Source: Streptomyces luteolifulvus (GTDB taxonomy: Bacteria > Actinomycetota > Actinomycetes > Streptomycetales > Streptomycetaceae). Taken from it: a stretch of DNA of 64,000 nucleotides. The notes beneath the pieces were generated by a model. That model was given only the letters and a program-made list of their open reading frames with translations. It was not told where the DNA came from and searched no databases. The stretch covers positions 186,001 through 250,000 of the forward strand of contig NZ_VZRB01000006.1 in the NCBI RefSeq assembly GCF_008806595.1, read 5' to 3'. Below are positions 62,030 to 64,000 of this stretch, one piece after another. Made by a program: the position numbers and the translations under genes. Numbering within the stretch: the stretch's first letter is position 1; every line of letters starts with the position of its first letter.

Positions 62030-63184
62030 ATGACCGTAAGGACCACTTGGGAAGAGGTCAGCGCACGGCGGCTCCAGCGGCAGTTCCTGTCCCGGCCGGC
62101 CCCGGCCGGGACACCGCTCGCCGAGGTGGTCGCCGCGATGCTGGGCGCGCATGCGCAGGTGCTGTCCGCAGCCGAACTGTCGGTGGGGATCCGGGCCGCC
62201 GGGACCACCCGGACGCACGTGCGCACCGCGCTGTGGGACGACCGCTCGCTGGTGAAGACACACGGCCCGCGCGGGACCGTCCACCTGCTCGCCGCCCACG
62301 AGCTGCCCCTGTGGTGCTCCGCGCTGACCGCGGTCCCGCCCGGCGCGAGCCCCTTCCCGCCCGGCGTCCGGGTCACCGAGGAACAGGCCGAGCAGATCGT
62401 CGCGGCGATCGGCGACGCGCTCGACGGGGTGTGCCTGACCGCGGACGAGCTCGGCGAGGAGGTCCTCGCCCGCACCGGTGCCTGGGCCGGCGACCTGGTG
62501 ATGCCCGCGTTCCAAGGGATGTGGCCGCGCTGGCGGCTGGTGATGCACCGGGCCGGCCAGTCGGGCGCGCTGTGCTTCGGACCGAACCGGGGCCGCAAGG
62601 TGACGTACACCCGCCCGCCGCACTTCGACCCGCTGCCGCCGGACGAGGCACTGCACACATTCGTACGCCGCTATCTGCACGCCTACGGACCGGCGACGCC
62701 GGAACACTTCGCCAAGTGGCTGGCGGCGCCCGCGGGTTGGGCCGCGAGGCTGTTCGCGGAGCTCGGGAAGGCGGGCGAAATCGAGGAGGTCGGCCTCGCG
62801 GGCCGACCTGCGGCCTGGGTGGCGGCCGGCGACACCGACTTCCCGGACGCTTCCTTCCGAGGTGTGCGGCTGCTGCCCTACTTCGACGCGTACGCGATCG
62901 CCGCGCAGCCGCGCGACCTGCTGTTTCCCGGCGACGCCTGGCAACGGGCCCTGTCCGGCGGACAGGCCGGCAACTACCCCGTGCTGCTGGTCGACGGGGT
63001 GGTGGCCGGGGTCTGGCACCAACGCCGCCAGGGACGCCGTACGACCGTCACGGTCGAGCCACTGGGGCGCCTGACGGCGCGGCAGGAACGGGAGCTGGGC
63101 GAACAGGTCGAGAGGGCGGGCGAAGTGCTGGAGGCAAGGCCGGAGTTGGTGATCGGAAAGGTCACTGCCGGACCGCACGCTTGA
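62030..63184 (+). CDS. Winged-helix DNA-binding protein of the AlkZ/HTH_42 family
   Basis: A 384-residue protein of the AlkZ-like (HTH_42) family, which includes DNA glycosylases for bulky alkylated or crosslinked bases. The winged-helix tandem is visible (TTWEEVSARRLQRQFLSRPA, ALWDDRSLVKTHGPRGTVHL, TPEHFAKWLAAPAGWAARLF, then PYFDAYAIAAQPRDLLFPGD). The catalytic QxQ/QxD motif of true AlkZ enzymes is HAQ here (residues 41-43), so glycosylase activity is uncertain. It is convergent with the methyltransferase gene, with a three-base gap. Confidence 0.85.
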   Translation: MTVRTTWEEVSARRLQRQFLSRPAPAGTPLAEVVAAMLGAHAQVLSAAELSVGIRAAGTTRTHVRTALWDDRSLVKTHGPRGTVHLLAAHELPLWCSALTAVPPGASPFPPGVRVTEEQAEQIVAAIGDALDGVCLTADELGEEVLARTGAWAGDLVMPAFQGMWPRWRLVMHRAGQSGALCFGPNRGRKVTYTRPPHFDPLPPDEALHTFVRRYLHAYGPATPEHFAKWLAAPAGWAARLFAELGKAGEIEEVGLAGRPAAWVAAGDTDFPDASFRGVRLLPYFDAYAIAAQPRDLLFPGDAWQRALSGGQAGNYPVLLVDGVVAGVWHQRRQGRRTTVTVEPLGRLTARQERELGEQVERAGEVLEARPELVIGKVTAGPHA

Positions 63185-63187
63185 GAC

Positions 63188-63979
63188 TCACCGGACCGGC
63201 TTGCGCGCCTCGAAGAGGTGACGGGAGCTGTGCGCGACGAAGGGCCCCTGCGACTCGATGAGTTCATGGAGGGAACGGAGCGGGCTGTCGTACGCCTCCA
63301 CGGTGAACCCGGGAACCATCCAGATCACCTTGCGCAGGAAGTGCACCACCGCGCCGATGTCGTGGAACTCCATCCGCAGCCGCTCGGCACGCAGATCGAC
63401 GATCTCGAGCCCTGCGGCCTCGGCATCGGCCCGCTCACGCTCGGGATGACGGGCGTTGCGGTGCTCCTCCGGCTGCGGGCCGAGGAAGTACTCGACGAGC
63501 TCGTAGACACTGCTCGGCCCCACATGCTGGGCGACGTACGTGCCACCGGGGCCCAGCACCCGTGCGATCTCTGTCCAGTGGGGGCGTACGGGGTGCCGGC
63601 TGACGACGAGATCGAAGGCGCCGTCCGCGAACGGCAGCAGCGCGTCCTCCGGCACCGCGACGACCGCGACGCCGCGGGGGCGCAGCAGCGCGGTGGCCTT
63701 GGCGACGTTGGGCGGCCAGCCCTCGGTCGCGACGACCACCTGCGGCGCCTTCCGGGCGGCACCGAGCGCGAAGTCCAGGACCTCGCCACCGCCGGTCTGC
63801 ACATCCAGCACGGCGGCCGCGCGGCCGATCCGCGCGGCCATCAATTGCGCATACCCCCACGAGGGCCGCGCCTCGCTGGCCCGCCCCTCGAACCAGGAGA
63901 AGTCCCATCCCTCGGTGGGCACGGAGACGCCTTCGGCGACGAGGTCTTCGAAGCGGCGGTGGTCGTGGGGATGAGGCAT
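63188..63979 (-). CDS. SAM-dependent methyltransferase
   Basis: A 263-residue class I methyltransferase of the Methyltransf_11/25 type. Motif I is AAAVLDVQTGGGEVLDFALG, an acidic motif II is near VVVATEGWPPNVAKATAL, and the post I/IV region is AFDLVVSRHPVRPHWTEIAR VLGPGGTYV. The SWFEGRASEARPSWGYAQL N terminus and AVVHFLRKVIWMVPGFTVEA C terminus are typical of this actinobacterial group. The substrate is unknown. The ATG is at 63979. Confidence 0.9.
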   Translation of the reverse strand: MPHPHDHRRFEDLVAEGVSVPTEGWDFSWFEGRASEARPSWGYAQLMAARIGRAAAVLDVQTGGGEVLDFALGAARKAPQVVVATEGWPPNVAKATALLRPRGVAVVAVPEDALLPFADGAFDLVVSRHPVRPHWTEIARVLGPGGTYVAQHVGPSSVYELVEYFLGPQPEEHRNARHPERERADAEAAGLEIVDLRAERLRMEFHDIGAVVHFLRKVIWMVPGFTVEAYDSPLRSLHELIESQGPFVAHSSRHLFEARKPVR

Positions 63980-64000
63980 GGGGTGATCGTGGCAGGGGGT

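Overview
The window is chromosomal DNA of a Streptomyces, or a very close relative. The evidence is the very high GC content with strong third-position GC bias, the many GTG and TTG starts, a Wbl (WhiB-like) regulator, SpoIIE-type phosphatases and an actinobacterial type F succinate dehydrogenase. Gene order from sdh through ychF, ppgK, ispH, xseAB, glpX, wbl, the two fumarases, the DUF402 gene and the oxyR/ahpD remnant matches, from memory, the S. coelicolor region around SCO5030 to SCO5120, without the actinorhodin cluster. No rRNA, tRNA, CRISPR array, integrase or complete insertion sequence was seen.

Layout. 1-5.4 kb: a truncated oligopeptide-binding lipoprotein, typA and a second large lipoprotein, all on the minus strand. 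5.7-9.7 kb: a small coiled-coil protein and the sdhCAB operon. 9.7-21.6 kb: a repeat-containing membrane protein, a PAS/GAF/SpoIIE/HATPase phosphatase, a lone anti-sigma-type kinase, a Nudix enzyme, a small SPOR-like protein, a GntR/UTRA regulator, a DUF4190 protein, a serpin and a secreted subtilase. 21.9-28.8 kb: an apparent NTPase-controlled conflict locus. It has EACC1 and caspase genes on one strand, converging on two STAND-type NTPase genes, one of them 1,446 aa with an LSm-like N terminus, TPRs and a beta-sandwich. 29.2-30.3 kb: a RidA gene with an odd tail and a YefM/RelE-type toxin-antitoxin pair between near-identical direct repeats.

30.3-43.4 kb is conserved housekeeping sequence: ychF, ppgK, ispH, xseAB, glpX, wbl, class I fumarase, fumC and a DUF402 gene. 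It is interrupted by a 231-bp MITE and by repeat-rich intergenic sequence. 43.5-58.3 kb holds a GAF/SpoIIE/HATPase phosphatase, a class A penicillin-binding protein, an SPFH/ribbon-helix-helix pair, a PadR-controlled ABC exporter, a three-gene roadblock cluster, a deletion scar joining the ends of oxyR and ahpD, an AI-2E-type transporter and a secreted transglycosylase-like protein with a structured leader. 58.7-64 kb holds PhoH2, UppS, an AlkZ-like protein and a methyltransferase.

Working together: succinate dehydrogenase and the two fumarases serve adjacent TCA steps. GlpX and PpgK belong to gluconeogenesis and glucose phosphorylation, and XseA/XseB form exonuclease VII. UppS and the penicillin-binding protein serve cell-wall synthesis. 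The phosphatase, anti-sigma, Wbl and roadblock genes are typical Streptomyces signalling genes. The main candidates for unusual biology are the EACC1/caspase/LSm-TPR-STAND locus, the oxyR-ahpC-ahpD deletion, the repeat-flanked toxin-antitoxin cassette and the serpin/subtilase pair.
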